Assembly (NCBI RefSeq): GCF_041734735.1
Contig: NC_134878.1
Location: forward strand, 36,607,729 to 36,671,728
Origin: Babylonia areolata
Lineage: Eukaryota; Mollusca; Gastropoda; Neogastropoda; Buccinidae
DNA: 64,000 nt
Direction of reading: 5' to 3'
This document shows positions 14,512 to 27,895 of the stretch, piece after piece. The first letter of the stretch is position 1, and the number at the start of each line of letters is the position of its first letter. The notes below the pieces were generated by a model. The model saw only the letters and a program-made list of their open reading frames with translations. It did no database searches and was not told where the DNA came from. The position numbers were made by a program, and so were the translations under genes.

Positions 14512-15537
14512 TTCCACACTGCTTCCTTTCTACCCTCTTCACAGTACATCCTTTCCACCCAATCTACACCTCTTACTTTCCACTCCTTCTACAGTCCTTC
14601 CTTTTGAACTCATCTACACTTCCCTTTATACGTCCTCTACACTCCTTCCTTTCTACTCCCTCTATACTCTTTCCTGCCAACTCCCTCTACACTTCTCTTT
14701 CCACCCCCTCTACACCGTTTCCTTTCTACCCTCTCCACTATGCTTCCTTTCCACCCCATCTACACTCATTCCTTTCCCCCCTTCTGTAAGCCTGCCTTTT
14801 GACATCCTGTACACGTCCCTTTCCACCTCCTCTAAAGTCCTTCCTTTCTACTCCCTCTACACTCCTTCCTGCCAACACCTTCTACACTTCCCTTTTGACC
14901 CACTGTACAGTGCTTCCTTTCTAACCACTCCATTATTCTTCCTTTCCACCCCATCTACACTCCTTCCTTTCTTCCATTCCTGCCAACACCCTCTACACGT
15001 CCCTTTCCACCCCCACTACACTCCTTCCTTTCTACCCTCTCCACTGTCCATCCTTTTCACTCCATCCACACTCCTTACTTTCCACCCCATCTACAGTCCT
15101 TCCTTTTGAACTCCTCTACACTTCCCTTTCCACGTCCTCTACACTCCTTCCTTTCTACTCCCTCTACACTCCTTCCTGGCAACACACTCTACGCTTCCCT
15201 TTCCACCCCTCTACACTGTTTACTTGCTACCAGCTCAACAGTCCTTCATTTCTACCCCCTCTACAACTCCCTTTCCACCTCCTCTACATTCCTTCCTTTC
15301 TACTCCCTCTACACTCCTTCCTGTCAACACCCTCTACACTTCCGTTTCCACCCCTCTACACTGCTTCCCTTCTACCCAGTCCAGTATCCTTCCATTCCAC
15401 CCCTCTACACTCATTCCTTTCCACCCCTTGTACAGTCCTTTTTGATCTCCTGTACACATCCCTTCCCACCTCCTCTACACTTCTTACTTTCTACTCCATC
15501 TACACTCCTTCCTGCCACCAGCCTCTACACTTCCCTT

Positions 15538-15557
15538 CCCCCCCCCCCCCCCCCCCC
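15538..15557 (+). repeat. Poly-C run (C20) at monomer boundary
   Basis: The longest C run seen: 20 C between CACTTCCCTT and TACACTGCTTCC, the same monomer boundary as most other runs. Confidence 0.9.
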
Positions 15558-16408
15558 TACACTGCTTCCTTTCTAAACTCTCCACTATCCTGCCATTCCG
15601 CCTCACCTACACTCATTCCTTTGCACCGCTTCTACAGTCCTTCCTTTCGATCTCCTCTACACGTCCCTTTCCACCTTCTCTACACTCCTTCCTTTCTACT
15701 CCCTCTCCATTCCTTCCTCCGAACACCCCCTTCCTTTCCCTTTCCACCCCCTCTACACTCCTTCCTTACTACCAGCTCAACAGTCCTTCCTTTCTACCCC
15801 GTCTACAACTCCCTTTCCACCTCCTCTACACTCCTTCCTTTCTACTCTCTCTACACTCTTTCCTGGCAACACCCTCTACACTTCCGTTTCCAACCCGCTA
15901 CACTGCTTCCTTTCTACCCTGTCCACTATCATTCCATTCTACCCCATCTACACTCATTCCTTTCCACCAAATTCTATAAGACTTCCTTTCCACCTCCTCT
16001 ACACTCCTACCTTTCTACTCCCTCCACAGTCCTTCCTGTGAACACCTTCTACACTTCCGTTTTCACCACGTATACACTTTTTTCCTTACTACCCTTTCCA
16101 CTATCCTTCCTTTCCACCCCATCTACACTCCTTCCTTTCCACCATTTCTACAGTCCTTCGTTTTGACCTACTCTAGACTTTCCTTTCCACCACCTCTACA
16201 CTCCTTTCTTTCTACTCCCTCTACAATCCTTCCTGGCAACACCCTCTACAAGTCCCTTTCCACTCCCTCTACAGTCCTTCCTTTCTACCCGATCGACAAT
16301 CCTTCCTTTATACCCCCTCTACAACTCCCTTTCCACATCCTCTACACTCCTTCCTTTCTACTCCCTCTACACTTCTTCCTGCCAACACCCTTTACACTTC
16401 CCTTTTCA

Positions 16409-16421
16409 CCCCCCCCCCCCC
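16409..16421 (+). repeat. Poly-C run (C13) at monomer boundary
   Basis: Thirteen C after CACTTCCCTTTTCA and before TACACTGCTTCC. Confidence 0.9.
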
Positions 16422-19400
16422 TACACTGCTTCCTTTTACCCTCTCCACTGTTCCTCCTTTCCACCCTATCTAGACTCCATACTTTGCACCCCTTCTACAG
16501 TCCTTGCTTTTGAACTGCTCTACACTTCCCTTTCCACCTCCACTACACTCCTTCCTTTCTACGCCCTCTACACTCTTTCCTGCCAACACCCTCTACACTT
16601 CCCTTTCCACGCCCTCTACACTCCTTCCTTTCTACCCGCTCAAAAGTCCTTCCTTTCTAACCCCTCTAGAAACCCTTTCCACCTCCTCTACAATCCTTCC
16701 TTTCTACACCCTCTACACTCCTTCCTGCGAACACCCTCTACACTTTCGTTTCCACCCCTCTACACTGTTTCCTTTCCACCCAGTCCACGATCCCTCGATT
16801 CCACCCCATCTACACTCATTCCTTTCTGCCCCTTCTGCAGTCCATCCTTTTGAACACCTCTACACGTCCCTTTCCTCCCCCTCTACACTCCTTCCTTTCT
16901 ACTCGCTCTACACTCCTTCCTGCCAACACCGTCTACACTTCCACTTCCACCCCTCTACACTCCTTCCTTTCTACCCGCGCAACAGTCCTTGCTTTCTTCC
17001 CCCTCTACAACTCCCTTTCCACCTCCTCTACACTTCTTCATTTCTACCCTCTGCACTATCCTTCCTTTCCATCCCATCTACACTGCTTCCTTTCCACCCC
17101 TTCTACACTCCTTCCTTTTCAACTCCTCTAAACGTCCCTTTCCACCTCCTCCACAATTCTCCCTTTCTACTCCCTCTATACTCCTTCCTGCCAACACCCG
17201 CTACACTTCCCTTTCCACACCCTCTACACACCTTCCTTTCTACCCTCTCAACTATGCTGCCTTTCCACGCCATCTACACTCCTTCCTTTTCACCCCTTTA
17301 CAGACCTTCCTTTTGAACTCCTCTACACGTCCCATTCTTCCTCCTCTACACTCCTTCCTTTCTACTCCCTATACACTCCTTCCTGCCAACACCCTCTACA
17401 CTTCCCTTTTCACCCCCCTACACTGCTTCCTTTCTACCCTCTCCACTATCCTTCCTTTCCACGCCATCTACACTCCTTCCTTTCCACCCCTTCTACAGTC
17501 CTTCCCTATGAACTCCTCTACATCTCCCATTCCTCCTCCTCTCCACTTCTTCCTTTACAATCCTTCCTTCCAACACCCTCTAAATTTCCCTTTCCACACC
17601 CTCTACACGCCCTGTCCACCGTTTGTACCCCGTCTACAACTCCCTTTCCACCCTCTCTACACTCCTTCCTTTCTACTCCCTCAACACTCCTTCCTGCCAA
17701 CACCCTCTCTTCTTCCCTTTCCACACCCTCACCACTAACCTTCCTTTTCACCCTTTCTACACTCCTTCCTTTGTACTCGCTCAACAGTCCTTCCTTTCTA
17801 CCCCCGCTACATCTCCCTTTCCACCTCCTCTACACTCCTTCCTTTGCACTTCCTCTACACTCTTTCCTGCCAACACCCTCTACACTTCCTTTTCCACCCC
17901 TCTGCACTGCTTCCTTTCTCCTCTGTCCACTAACATTCCATTCCACCCGATCTACACTCGTTCCTTTCCACCCCTTATACAAGACTTCCTTTTGACTTCA
18001 TCTACACATCCCTTTCCACCTCATCTACGCTCGTTCCTTTCTACACTCCATACTTTGCACACCTCCTACAGTCCTTCCTTTTGAGCTGCTCTACACTTCC
18101 CTTTCCACCTCCACTACACTCCTTCCTTTCTACGCCCTCTACACTCTTTCTTGCCAACACCTTCTACACTTCCCTTTTCACCTCCTCTACAATGCTTCCT
18201 TTCTACGTACTCCACAATCCTTCCTTTCCACCTCACGTACACTCCTTCCTTTCCATCCCTTCTACAGTCCTTCCTTTTGACCTCCTCTACACTCCTTTCT
18301 TTCTACTCCCTCTACAATCCTTCCTACCATCACCCTCTACATTTCCCTTTCCACCCCTTTCCATTTCCCTTTCCACTGCTTCCTTTCTACCCTCTGCACT
18401 AGCCTTCCTTTCCATCCCATCTACACTCCTTCCTTTACACCTCTTCAACAAACCTTCCTTTTGACCGCCTCTACACGTCATTTTCCACCTCTCTACACTC
18501 CTTCCTTTCTACTCCCTCTACACTCCTTCCTGGCAACACCATCTACACTTCCTTTTCCACCCACTCTACACGCCTTCCTTTCTACCAGATCGACAGTCCT
18601 TCCTTTCTACCCCTTCTACAACACCATTTTCACCTCCTCTACACTCCTTCCTTTTTAGTCCCTCTACACTCCTTGCTTTGAACACCTTCAACACTTCCCT
18701 TTTCACCCCCTCTACACTGTTTCCTTTCTACCCTCTCCACTATCCTTCCTTTCCAACCCATCTACACTCCTTCCTTTTCACCCCGTCTCGAGACCTTGCT
18801 TTTGACCTCCTCTACACTTCCCTTTCCACCACCTCTACACTCCTTCCTTTCAACTCCTTCTACACTCTTTCTGCCAACACCCTCTACACTTCCCTTTCCT
18901 CCCAGTCTACACGCCTTCCTTTCAACCCGTTCGACAGTGCTTCCTTTCTACCGTCTCTACAACTCCCTTTCCACCTCCTCTACACTCCTTCCTTTCTACT
19001 CCTTCCTGCCAACACCCTCAACAATTCCCTTTCAACCCCCTCTACACTGTTTCCATTCTACACTTTGCACTATCCTTCCTTTCCACCCCATCTACACTAC
19101 CTTCTTTCCACCCCTTCTACAGTTCTTCCTTTTGTCCTCCTCTACACTTCCCTTTTCACCACCTCTACACTCCTTCCTTTCTACTCCCTCTACACTCCTT
19201 CCTGCCAACACGCTCTACACTTCCCATTCTGCCCCCTCTACACTCCTTCCTTTCTACCCACTCTACAATCCCTTTCTACCCACCCACCCCTAGAATTCCC
19301 TTTCCACCTCCTCTACACTCCTCCCTTTCTACTCCCTGTAGGCTCATTTCTGCCAACACCCTCTACACTTCCATTCCGACACATCTACACTGCTTCCTTT

Positions 19401-21875
19401 CTATCCTGTCCACTATCCTTCCATTCCACCCCATCTACACTCCTTCCTTTTCACGCCTTCTACAGTCCTTCCTTTTGACATTCTGTACACTTCCCTTTCC
19501 AGCATTTCCACATTCCTTCCTTTCTACTCCCTCTACACTCCCTGCCAACACCCTCTACACTTCCCTTTCCACCCCGTCTATATGCCTTCCTTTCTACCCG
19601 TTCAACAGTCCATCCTTTCTACCCCTTCTACAACTCCTTTTCCACCTCCCCTACACTCCCTCTACACTCCTTTCTGCCAACACCCAATCCACTTTCGTTT
19701 CCACCCCCTCTACACTGTTTCCTTTCTACCCTCTCCACTATCCTTCCTTTCCACCCCATCTACACTCCTTCCTTTCCACACCATCTACAGTCCTTAACTT
19801 TGACCTCCTCTACACTTCCCTTTCCACCACCTCCACACTCCTTCCTTTCTCCTCCCTGTAAACTCCTTCCTGGAAACACCCTCTACACTTCCCGTTCCAC
19901 CCCTCTACACTGCCTCCTTTCTACCCTGTCCACCTTCCTTCCAATCCAACCCATCTACACTCATTCCTTTCCACCCTCTCTACACGCCTTCCTTTCTACC
20001 CGATCGACAGTCCATCCTTTCTACACCCTCTAAAACTACCTTTCCACCTCCTCTACACTCCTTCCTCCCAACACCCTATACACTTCCCTTTTCACTCCCT
20101 CTACATTGTCTCCTTTCTACCCTGTCCACTATCCTTCCTTTCCACCCCATCTACACTCCTTCCTTTAAACATCTTCTACAGTCCTTCCTTTTGACCTCCT
20201 CTACACTTCCCTTTCCAGCACCTCTACACTCCTTCCTTTCTACTCCCTCTACACTCCTTCCTGAAAACACCCTCCACACTACTCTTTCCATACCCTCTAC
20301 ACTCCTTCATTTCTACCTGCTCAACAGTCCTTCCTTTCTACTCCCTCTACAATTCCTTTCCACCTCCTCTACACACTTTCCTTTCTATTCCGTCTACATT
20401 TTTTCCTGCCAACACCCTCTACACTTCCCATTCCACCCCCTCTTCACTGCTTAATCTCTACCCTCTCCAGTAACGTTCCTTTCCACCCCTTCTACACTCC
20501 TTCCTTTTGACCTCCTCCAGACTTCCCTTTCCACTAACTCTACACTCCTTCCTTTCTACTCCCTCTACACTCCTTCCTGCCATCACCCTCTACATTTCCC
20601 TTTCCACCTCCTCTCCACTGTTTACTTTTTACCCTCTGTACTATCCTTCCTTTCCACCCTATATACACTCGTTCCTTTACACCCCTTCAACAATCCTTCC
20701 TTTTGACCTCCTCTACACGTCACTTTCCACCTACTCTACCTCCACTACACTCGTTCCATTCTACTCCCTCTACACTCCTTCCTGTCAAAACCTTCTACAC
20801 ATCCGTTTTCACCTCCTTTTCACTCCTTCCTTTCTACCCTCTCCACTATCCTTCCTTTCCACCCCATCTACACACCTTCCTTTCCACCCCTTCTACAGTC
20901 TTACCTTTTGACCTGCTCTACACTTCCCTTTCCACAACCTCTACACTCCTTCCTTTCTACTCCCTCTACACTCCTTCCTGCCAATACCCTCTACACTCCC
21001 CTTTCCACCCCCTCTATACTCCTTCCATTCTACCTGCTGAACAGTCCTTAATTTCTACCCCTTCTACAACTCCCTTTTCGCCCCCTCTACAATACTTCCT
21101 TTCTACCCTCTCCACTATCCTTCCTTTCCACCCCATCTACACTCCTTCGTTTCCACCCCTTCTACCTTCCTTCCTTTTGACCCCCTCTACACTTCCCTTT
21201 CAAACACCTCTACACTCTTTCTTTTCTACTCCCTCTACACCCCTTCCTACAAACACTCTCTACATTCCTTCTTACCCATACCCTCTACACTTCCCGATCG
21301 ACAATCCTTCCTTTGTACCCCCTCTACAACTCCCTTTCCTCCTCCTCTACACTCCTTCCTTTCTACTCCCTCTACACTCCTTCCTGCCATCACCCTCTAC
21401 ACTTCCCTTTTAACCCTCCTACACTACTTCCTTTCTACCCTCTCTACTGTCTATCATTTCCACCCCATTTACACTCCTTACTTTCCACCCCTTCTACAGT
21501 CCTTCCTTTTGAACTCCTCTACACTTCCCTTTCCACGTCCTCTACACTCCTTCCTTTATACTCCCTCTATACTCTTTCCTGCCAACTCCCTCTACACTTC
21601 TCGTTCCACCCCCTCTACACCGTTTCCTTTCTACCCTCTCCACTATCCTTCCTTTCCACCCCTTCTACATTCCCTCCTTTTGACCTCCTCTACACTTCCA
21701 TCCACCACTTCTACACTCCTTCTTTTCTACTCACTCTACACTCCTTCCTTTCTTGCCAATCAACAGTCCTTACTTTGTACCCCATCTACAACTACTTTTC
21801 CACCTCCTCTACAATCCTTCCTTTCTACTCACTCTACTCTACTTTCTGCCAACACCCTCTACACTTCCCTTTTCA

Positions 21876-21889
21876 CCCCCCCCCCCCCC
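21876..21889 (+). repeat. Poly-C run (C14) at monomer boundary
   Basis: Fourteen C after CACTTCCCTTTTCA and before TATACTGCTTCC. Confidence 0.9.
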
Positions 21890-23632
21890 TATACTGCTTC
21901 CTTTCTACCCTCTCCACTATCATTCTTTTCCACCCCATCTACACTCATACCTTTCTGTCCCTTCTTCTCCTCTACACGTCCCTTTCCACATCCTCTAGTC
22001 CTTCCTTTCTACTCCCTCCACACTCCTTCCTTTCTACCCACTCAACAGTTCTTCCTTTCTACCCCCTGTACAACTCCCTTTCCACCTCCTCTATAATCCT
22101 TCCTTTCTACTCCATCTACACTCGTTCTTGTCAAAACCCTCTACATTTTCGTTTCCACCCCTCTACACTGCTGGCTTTCTACCCAGTCCACGATCCTTCG
22201 ATTCCACCCCATCTATACTCATTCCTTTCCACCTCTTCAACAGTCCTTCCTTTTCAACTCCTCTACACGTCCTTCCTTTCGACTCCCTCTACACTCATTA
22301 CTCTCAACACCCTCTACACTTCCCTTTTCCCCCACCTATACTCTTTCCTTTCTACCCTCTCCACTATCCTTCCTTTCCACCACCTCTACACTCCTTCCTT
22401 TCTACTCCCTCTACACTCCTTCCTGCCAACACCCTCTACACTTCCCCTTCCACGCCCTCTACACTCCTTCCTTTGGACCCGCTCAACAGTCCTTCCTTTC
22501 TAAACCCTCTACAACTCCCTTTAAACCTCCTCTACAATCCTTCCATTCTACTCCCTCTGCACTCCTTCCTGTCCACAACCTCTACACTGCCGTTTACACC
22601 CCTCTCCACTGGTTCCTTTCTACCCTGTCCACTAACATTTCATTCCACCCGATCTACACATGTTACTTTCCACCCCTTCTACAAGACTTCCTTTTGACCT
22701 CCTCTACACGTTTCTTTCCACTTCCTCTACACACCTTCCTTTCTACTCCCTCTACACTCCTTCCTGCCAACACCCTCTACACTTCCCTTTCCACCCCCTC
22801 TGCAATTCTTCTTTTCTACCCACTCCATTATCCTTCTTTTCCACCCCATCTACACTCATTCCTTTCGACCACTTCGACAGTCCTTCCTTTTGTCCTCCTC
22901 TACACTTCCTTTTCCACCACCTCTTCACTCCTTCCTTTCTACTCCCTCTACATTCCTTCCTGCCAACACCATCTATACTTCCCTTTTCATTCCCCCTTAC
23001 ACTGCTTCCTTTCTACCCTCTCCACTATCCTTCCTTTCCACCCCATCTTCACTCATTCCTTTCAACCCCTTCTGCAAGCATTCCTTTCGACATCCTCTAC
23101 ACGTCCCTTTCCACCGCCTCTAACGTCCTTCCTTTCTACTCCCTCTACACTCCTTCTTGCCAAAACCTTCTACACTCCCCTTTTCAACACCTCTACAATG
23201 CTTCCTTTCTACCCACTCCACTATCCTTCCTTTCCACCCGATCTACACTCCTTCCTTTCCACCCCTTCTACAGTCCTTACTTTTGAACTCCTCTACACGT
23301 CCCTTTCCTCCTCCTCTACACTCCTTCCTTACTACTCCCTCTACACTCCTTCCTGCCAAAACCGTCTACACTTCCCTTTCCACCCACTCTACACTCCTTC
23401 CTTTCTACCCCGCTCAACACTCCTTCCTTTCTACGCCCTCTACAACTTCCTCTACACTCCTTCCTTTCTACACTTCCCTTTCCACCGACTCTGCACTCCC
23501 TCCTTTCTACTCCCTCTACACTCTCCCTTCCCAACACCCTCTATACTTCCGTTTCCACCCCTCTACACTGCTTCCTATCTACCCTGTCCACTAAGATTAC
23601 ATTCCACCCGATCTACACTAGTTCCTTTCCAC

Positions 23633-24945
23633 CCCAGACAAACATCGGCGGGTTCGACCCAAGGCACAAGCCCCCGGTCAAAAGGCCTAGGTGCCAGGAC
23701 TCGGCATACAATGCCGAGCAATGGACCAGGCTGCAAGTCAAAAGGCCCGGAACACAGGACACCAGTCACAGGGCAGGAAGGGGCGAAGACCCAGGACAGC
23801 AGTCACAGGGCAGGAGGGGACGAACACCCAGGACACCAGTCACAGGGCAGAAAGGGGCGAAGACCCAGGACAGCAGTCACAGGGCAGGAGGGGGCGAAGA
23901 CCCAGGACAGCAGTCACAGGGCAGGAGGGGACGAACACCCAGGACAGCAGTCACAGGGCAGGAGGGGACGAACACCCAGGACACCAGTCACAGGGCAGGA
24001 AGGGACGAACACCCAGGACAGCAGTCACAGGGCAGGAGGGGACGAACACCCAGGACACCAGTCACAGGGCAGGAAGGGGCGAAGATCTGGGTCACCAGAC
24101 GAAAGGCCCGGGACACACAGCACACAGCGAGAGCTGGAACATTACGGAATGTTCCCCCCGTACTGAGCAATACTAATTCTAACGATATAATTAACAAAAA
24201 AACAAATGTACAGCACATTCAAAATGAAAACCTGGAATATAATTCCATTGACAAGACGAATTATAGGAGTAATATACGGCACTCGCACTCTCTACACCTA
24301 TCATACAGAGCCAACGCCCAATTTTACCCAACAGTGAACTAAGGTAAAATCGTATCATTTTAAAACTCAATAACCATAAAATTGGCAAAAATATTAGCCG
24401 ACACAAGAAAAAGTACATATTCACTCGGTGGTAGCACACGAGTGATTAACGAAATAGATTGTGTCAAAACCTAACGTACAGCTTTCTTTCTTGTCGAACA
24501 TCTTTACACACCTACATCCCTGACAGAAGCACAACCAAGCTAAATAGACAAGTGGCTTCTTACCTGCCACAGGTGGCGTACACTAACGACCACCACAAAG
24601 ACACGACGACGACGAAGACAGACGAAGAAACACAGAAGTGGCTCCCATGGAGAACAGCCGGTCCTCACTTCGTATGGTGCCTAGATGTCGGGGTAGCTAC
24701 CCCACCAACAACAGGAACGACCCGTACACTACGGCAGTCGGGCTGCAAAAGCCTCGAATATTGTTGCTGCCCAACAATATTTCATATTCGCTCAGGTGAG
24801 CGAGTAATATGCATGCACGTGGTTCGTGCGCAATTCGAGACTTCTACCCGAACTGAAGGATGGGAGAAGGAGGGAAAGTGAAAGAAGAGGGTGGAGGAAA
24901 ACGAAGACGGGCCACACGCCCTAACTGTCGTCACAAGTTGTGACA
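23633..24945 (-). mobile_element. LTR-A copy 1, partial (3' end of array)
   Basis: It begins on the minus strand with TGTCACAACTTGTGAC at 24945 and is preceded by a G-rich tract (GGGGGG on the minus strand at 24946-24957) that fits a polypurine tract. About 1.3 kb of the 1.73 kb LTR is present and it abuts satellite at 23633. It carries diagnostic state I (GAGCGAGTAAT, CAACGCCCAAT and GTCGTCAC on the plus strand), like copies 4 and 5. No LTR end motif or target-site duplication is seen at the left edge. Confidence 0.85.
23758..24090. repeat. 37 bp minisatellite in LTR-A copy 1 (9 units)
   Basis: Nine contiguous 37 bp units of the form GACASCAGTCACAGGGCAGG, then AGGGGACGAACACCCAG or AAGGGGCGAAGACCCAG, followed by one decayed unit. 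There are no unique spacers, so this is not a CRISPR array. It lies in the U3 part of the LTR, where tandem repeats often act as enhancer-like arrays; that role is inference. Confidence 0.95.
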
Positions 24946-25231
24946 ATACCCCCCATTCAAGTTCAAACTTCACGTTTGGAACTTAAACACACCGTCACAA
25001 CGACTGACGGACAGACAGACACACGTGACAACTCTCGCCCTGCCCATCCGCATTCTCGGACGTCTATTAGTGGTCAAGGACAGTCACCAAAACAAAAACA
25101 GTTTGTCCAGACCGAAACAAGAGAAGAGAAATTTATACAAAAGCTCTCTTAACTTTAAGAGTAGAATATACAGGTACGTGCAGAAGTCAAATGGGACTGC
25201 GCATACTCTTCCTTGACGAACACTGCCGAAA

Positions 25232-25480
25232 TCACTTTTCGGGAAATCCCGATTCTTGCTCCGGCAGACGACTGAGATAGTCGGCTCCAACATTTTCTCT
25301 TCCAGGGATAACTTGCACTGTGAAGGAGAAAGGCTGGAGCTGCAGCGCCCACCGTGTCAGTCTGCCGCTGACCGTTTTTGCTCTATCCAGGTATTGCAGA
25401 GGGGCATGATCGGTCTGGACGACGAATGGTTTGCCGTACAGGTATGGCTCGAACTTTTGTATGCCCCACACGAGCGCCAA
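25232..25480 (-). pseudogene. RNase H remnant, unit 1
   Basis: An 82-residue segment resembles the C-terminal half of Gypsy RNase H, with VQTDHAPLQYL and a later GADYLSRLP motif. It lies after the integrase finger in element order, as in Gmr1-like elements. Remnant only. Confidence 0.75.
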
Positions 25481-27641
25481 GCATTCTCTCTCGATCGTGG
25501 GATAGTTCCTCTCGGCTGAAGGGTACAGTCAGAGGCATTTTAAGTAAAGGCACTCTGGGAACCCGCCCTTTTGGTACAGATTTTTGGCACCTGTCGCAGG
25601 AAAGAACGAAACGTTTGATGTCCCCGCACATACCTGGCCAATAGAAATGAGGAAATATTCTCTGTTGCGTCCGCCTAAACCCCAAATGACCAGACATTGG
25701 AGCCTCATGGCCCAGGCGTACCACTGTGGAACGCAAAGGCCTCGGTACACAGATCTGGGTCGCCTGGCCTCTGTGATCTTTAAACTGCCGCATCAACACC
25801 CCATGCTTTTTAAAATAAGAGACCTCGCCTGAAGGGGTTTTCCGTAAAAGGCCTGAACCAGCCCTATCACGTGCCTGATGAAAATCAGGATCGTCATTTT
25901 GCTGGTGCTGTAAGTCTTCCCGTGACACATGGATCTGAATATCCTTGACGGGCAGGGGAGGCAAGGGTTTGGTATTTGCTGCAGCCTGGGCTCTTGTTTG
26001 AACGGCGCCCACAAGGCTGGGATCAGCATAGACGGGCACGACCATTGAAGAGCCGTCCCCTCTCCAGGCACAATTCCCAATGAGAACTTCCTCAACAGGA
26101 GACTCCATGACAGCCACGTCCAAAACGCCCTGTATGAACGGGGACTGAAAGTCCACCCTGGCGATGGGCAGAACTGAGGAGCACCTTGACTCTGCCAACA
26201 CCACGCGAACTGTGGCCCCGGTAAAACAGTCAGGTCTTACGAGTCACCTGGCTACAACAATCAACTGGGCTCCCGTGTCGCGTAAAGCTTGCACTGTGTG
26301 GCCATTGACAGAAACCTCGCAGCGAGGCGAGTACTGTTTAGAAGCACAAGACGTGCAAAGCGTCAGGGTTTTTGCATTAACACCCTGTACAGGTGAGACA
26401 TGAGCAATGAGTGAGACCCTCTTGGGTTGCCGGCACTCTTTGGCCAAGTGACCTGGCTTTCCGCAGTTGAAGCAGGCAGGTATTCTTGTAGAGTCTCTTC
26501 CCTTTACGTTGTTTGGAGCTGAATCCCCTGACCCATGTGGAGGTCCTTTTTTCTCCGCGCCCAGATTGAAACTGCGGTCGGAAACCCTACAACCTTTCTT
26601 GGAAACTCGAAATTCAGCTTCCGCCATGCGACCTGCTCTCCGAGCATTGACAATTTTAGTAGTGATATGGGCAACGTCCTCAACTCTATTGGGTTCCTCA
26701 CGCCGAACTTCAGTGACGAGATCGGGATTGAGTGTGGTCAAGAACTGCTCCTGAAGGACCAGATCTTTAATGTCCTCTGCATCAGATTCATCCCGTCCAG
26801 CGGCCACACACCACCGGGAGAAACAAACCTTCAGCCTGCCCAGAAACTGATCAAACGTCTCTTCCGCTAATTTCCGCATTGAACGGAACCGTTTGCGGTA
26901 GGAATCTGCATCCAGGCAGAATTCATGAAGCAGAGCTGCTTTTAAGATGTCATAATCGTGTAGTTGTTCTGGTTGTAACCGTAGGCAGGCATCTCTCGCC
27001 CGACCCTGCAAAAGGGCCACCAGGCGGGCTGCCCAGGAGCTACGCTTCCACTTATTTAACCCTGCCACTCTCTCAAAGTGTGTAAGGAAGCTATCGAAAT
27101 CGTCTTCCCCATCATACGGTACAAGTGGAAACTGCTGAGCCGTGTGAGCTTCTAGCTCTTCCTGGCGCAGTTCCATTTTCCTCTCGAATCTACGCCTTTC
27201 CTCCTCTCTTAACTGTTTCATTTCCTCGTCCTTCATTTCCCTGTACAATCTTTCCTCCTCATCTTTTTTCTTCCTATACTCTTCTTCTTTTCTATCCTTC
27301 CATTGCCTGTACTTTCTCTCTTCCTCCCTAGCCTGACGCTCTTCCTCCCTGGCTACTGCATCAACCACAAACCGGGCCAACGCCTCTCCAGACAAACCTA
27401 AGTCAGTGCCCAACACCCTGAACTTTGAGTACATGTCCTAAGAAGGTATGGACTCAGACTCACTCTTCAAGCCTTCATCGAAAGCCCCCTCAGGATTAGC
27501 CTCCTTCAGGTGGCCCTGAATCCATCCGGACAATTCAGTCTTTTTTTCAGCACTCAGAGAAGGTGTACCACCTTCTGCCCTGACCCCCCGTGACCCCGAA
27601 CTAGGAGTAGAGGCCGCAGTAGTTTTTCGTGTTACGGGCAT
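25383..27641 (-). pseudogene. gag-protease-integrase finger region, unit 1 (most degraded copy)
   Basis: Same protein parts as in the other three units: N-terminal leader, charged coiled coil, capsid with SCAN-like segment, CCHC knuckle, DTGA protease motif and H2C2 integrase finger. This copy has roughly two more breaks than the other three, which each keep one continuous 752-codon frame. It is the unit nearest the partial LTR at the array edge. Confidence 0.85.
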
Positions 27642-27876
27642 GTTTTCTTATCACAATGTGCAGCAACTACACAAAACTTGAATTAAGATTAAGTCTCTAA
27701 GTCACTAACTCCAGGTCCCCACTTCACTCACAACCGTCCAACAGTAAGAACCTATCTAACAACCTTAATCACCTCCACAAAAGCTAACCAAAACGAAATG
27801 CCTGCAACATAAAACGTAGACGAACAAGACGATCACACCCTACCCCCCAACCCGCATTACATTCCCTAGAATCTGG

Positions 27877-27894
27877 TACCCCGCATCTCCACCA
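27877..27894 (-). other. Primer-binding site, short form (PBS-B), unit 1
   Basis: Minus strand TGGTGGAGATGCGGGGTA, 18 nt, one base inside the LTR-B end. It is complementary to the 3' end of a tRNA ending CATCTCCACCA, which fits tRNA-Ala as I recall animal tRNA-Ala genes. Confidence 0.7.
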
Positions 27895-27895
27895 T

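Larger units (their letters stand above)
1..23632 (+). repeat. Pyrimidine-rich higher-order satellite, left block
   Basis: Tandem monomers of 25 or 23 bp share the core CTCTACACTCCTTCCTTTC or the shorter CTCTACACTTCCCTTTCCAC. Monomer variants follow one another in fixed order. Variants ending TTTCTAC, GCCAAC and TTCCAC form a 73 bp trimer (25+25+23). Two trimer types make a 146 bp hexamer, the second carrying CCGCTCAACAGTCC. An octamer of 196 bp adds variants beginning CCTCTCCACTATCC, CCCATCTACACT and CCCTTCTACAGTCC, the last ending TTTTGAC. The plus strand is roughly 80-85 percent C+T by eye and G is rare. No gene is seen. The long open frames here are a composition effect: the repeat lengths are not multiples of three and the frames rotate. 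The block continues beyond the left window edge. Confidence 0.95.

Noticed and set aside
23758-24090. Regular 37 bp repeats as a possible CRISPR array
   Set aside because: Repeats are contiguous with no unique spacers, lie inside an LTR, and the context is eukaryotic.
22694-24166. 490-residue plus-strand open frame crossing from satellite into the LTR
   Set aside because: It is a chance fusion of the open satellite frame and the 37 bp minisatellite across an insertion junction.
24459-24881. 140-residue plus-strand frame present in every LTR-A, and a 201-residue frame over the minisatellite
   Set aside because: They are antisense to the element, have no recognisable domain, and their conservation is explained by the near identity of the LTR copies.
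24946-27641. Reading the unusual pol order as a rearrangement peculiar to this locus
   Set aside because: Integrase before RNase H is the known arrangement of Gmr1-like elements, and the SCAN-like Gag agrees with that group.
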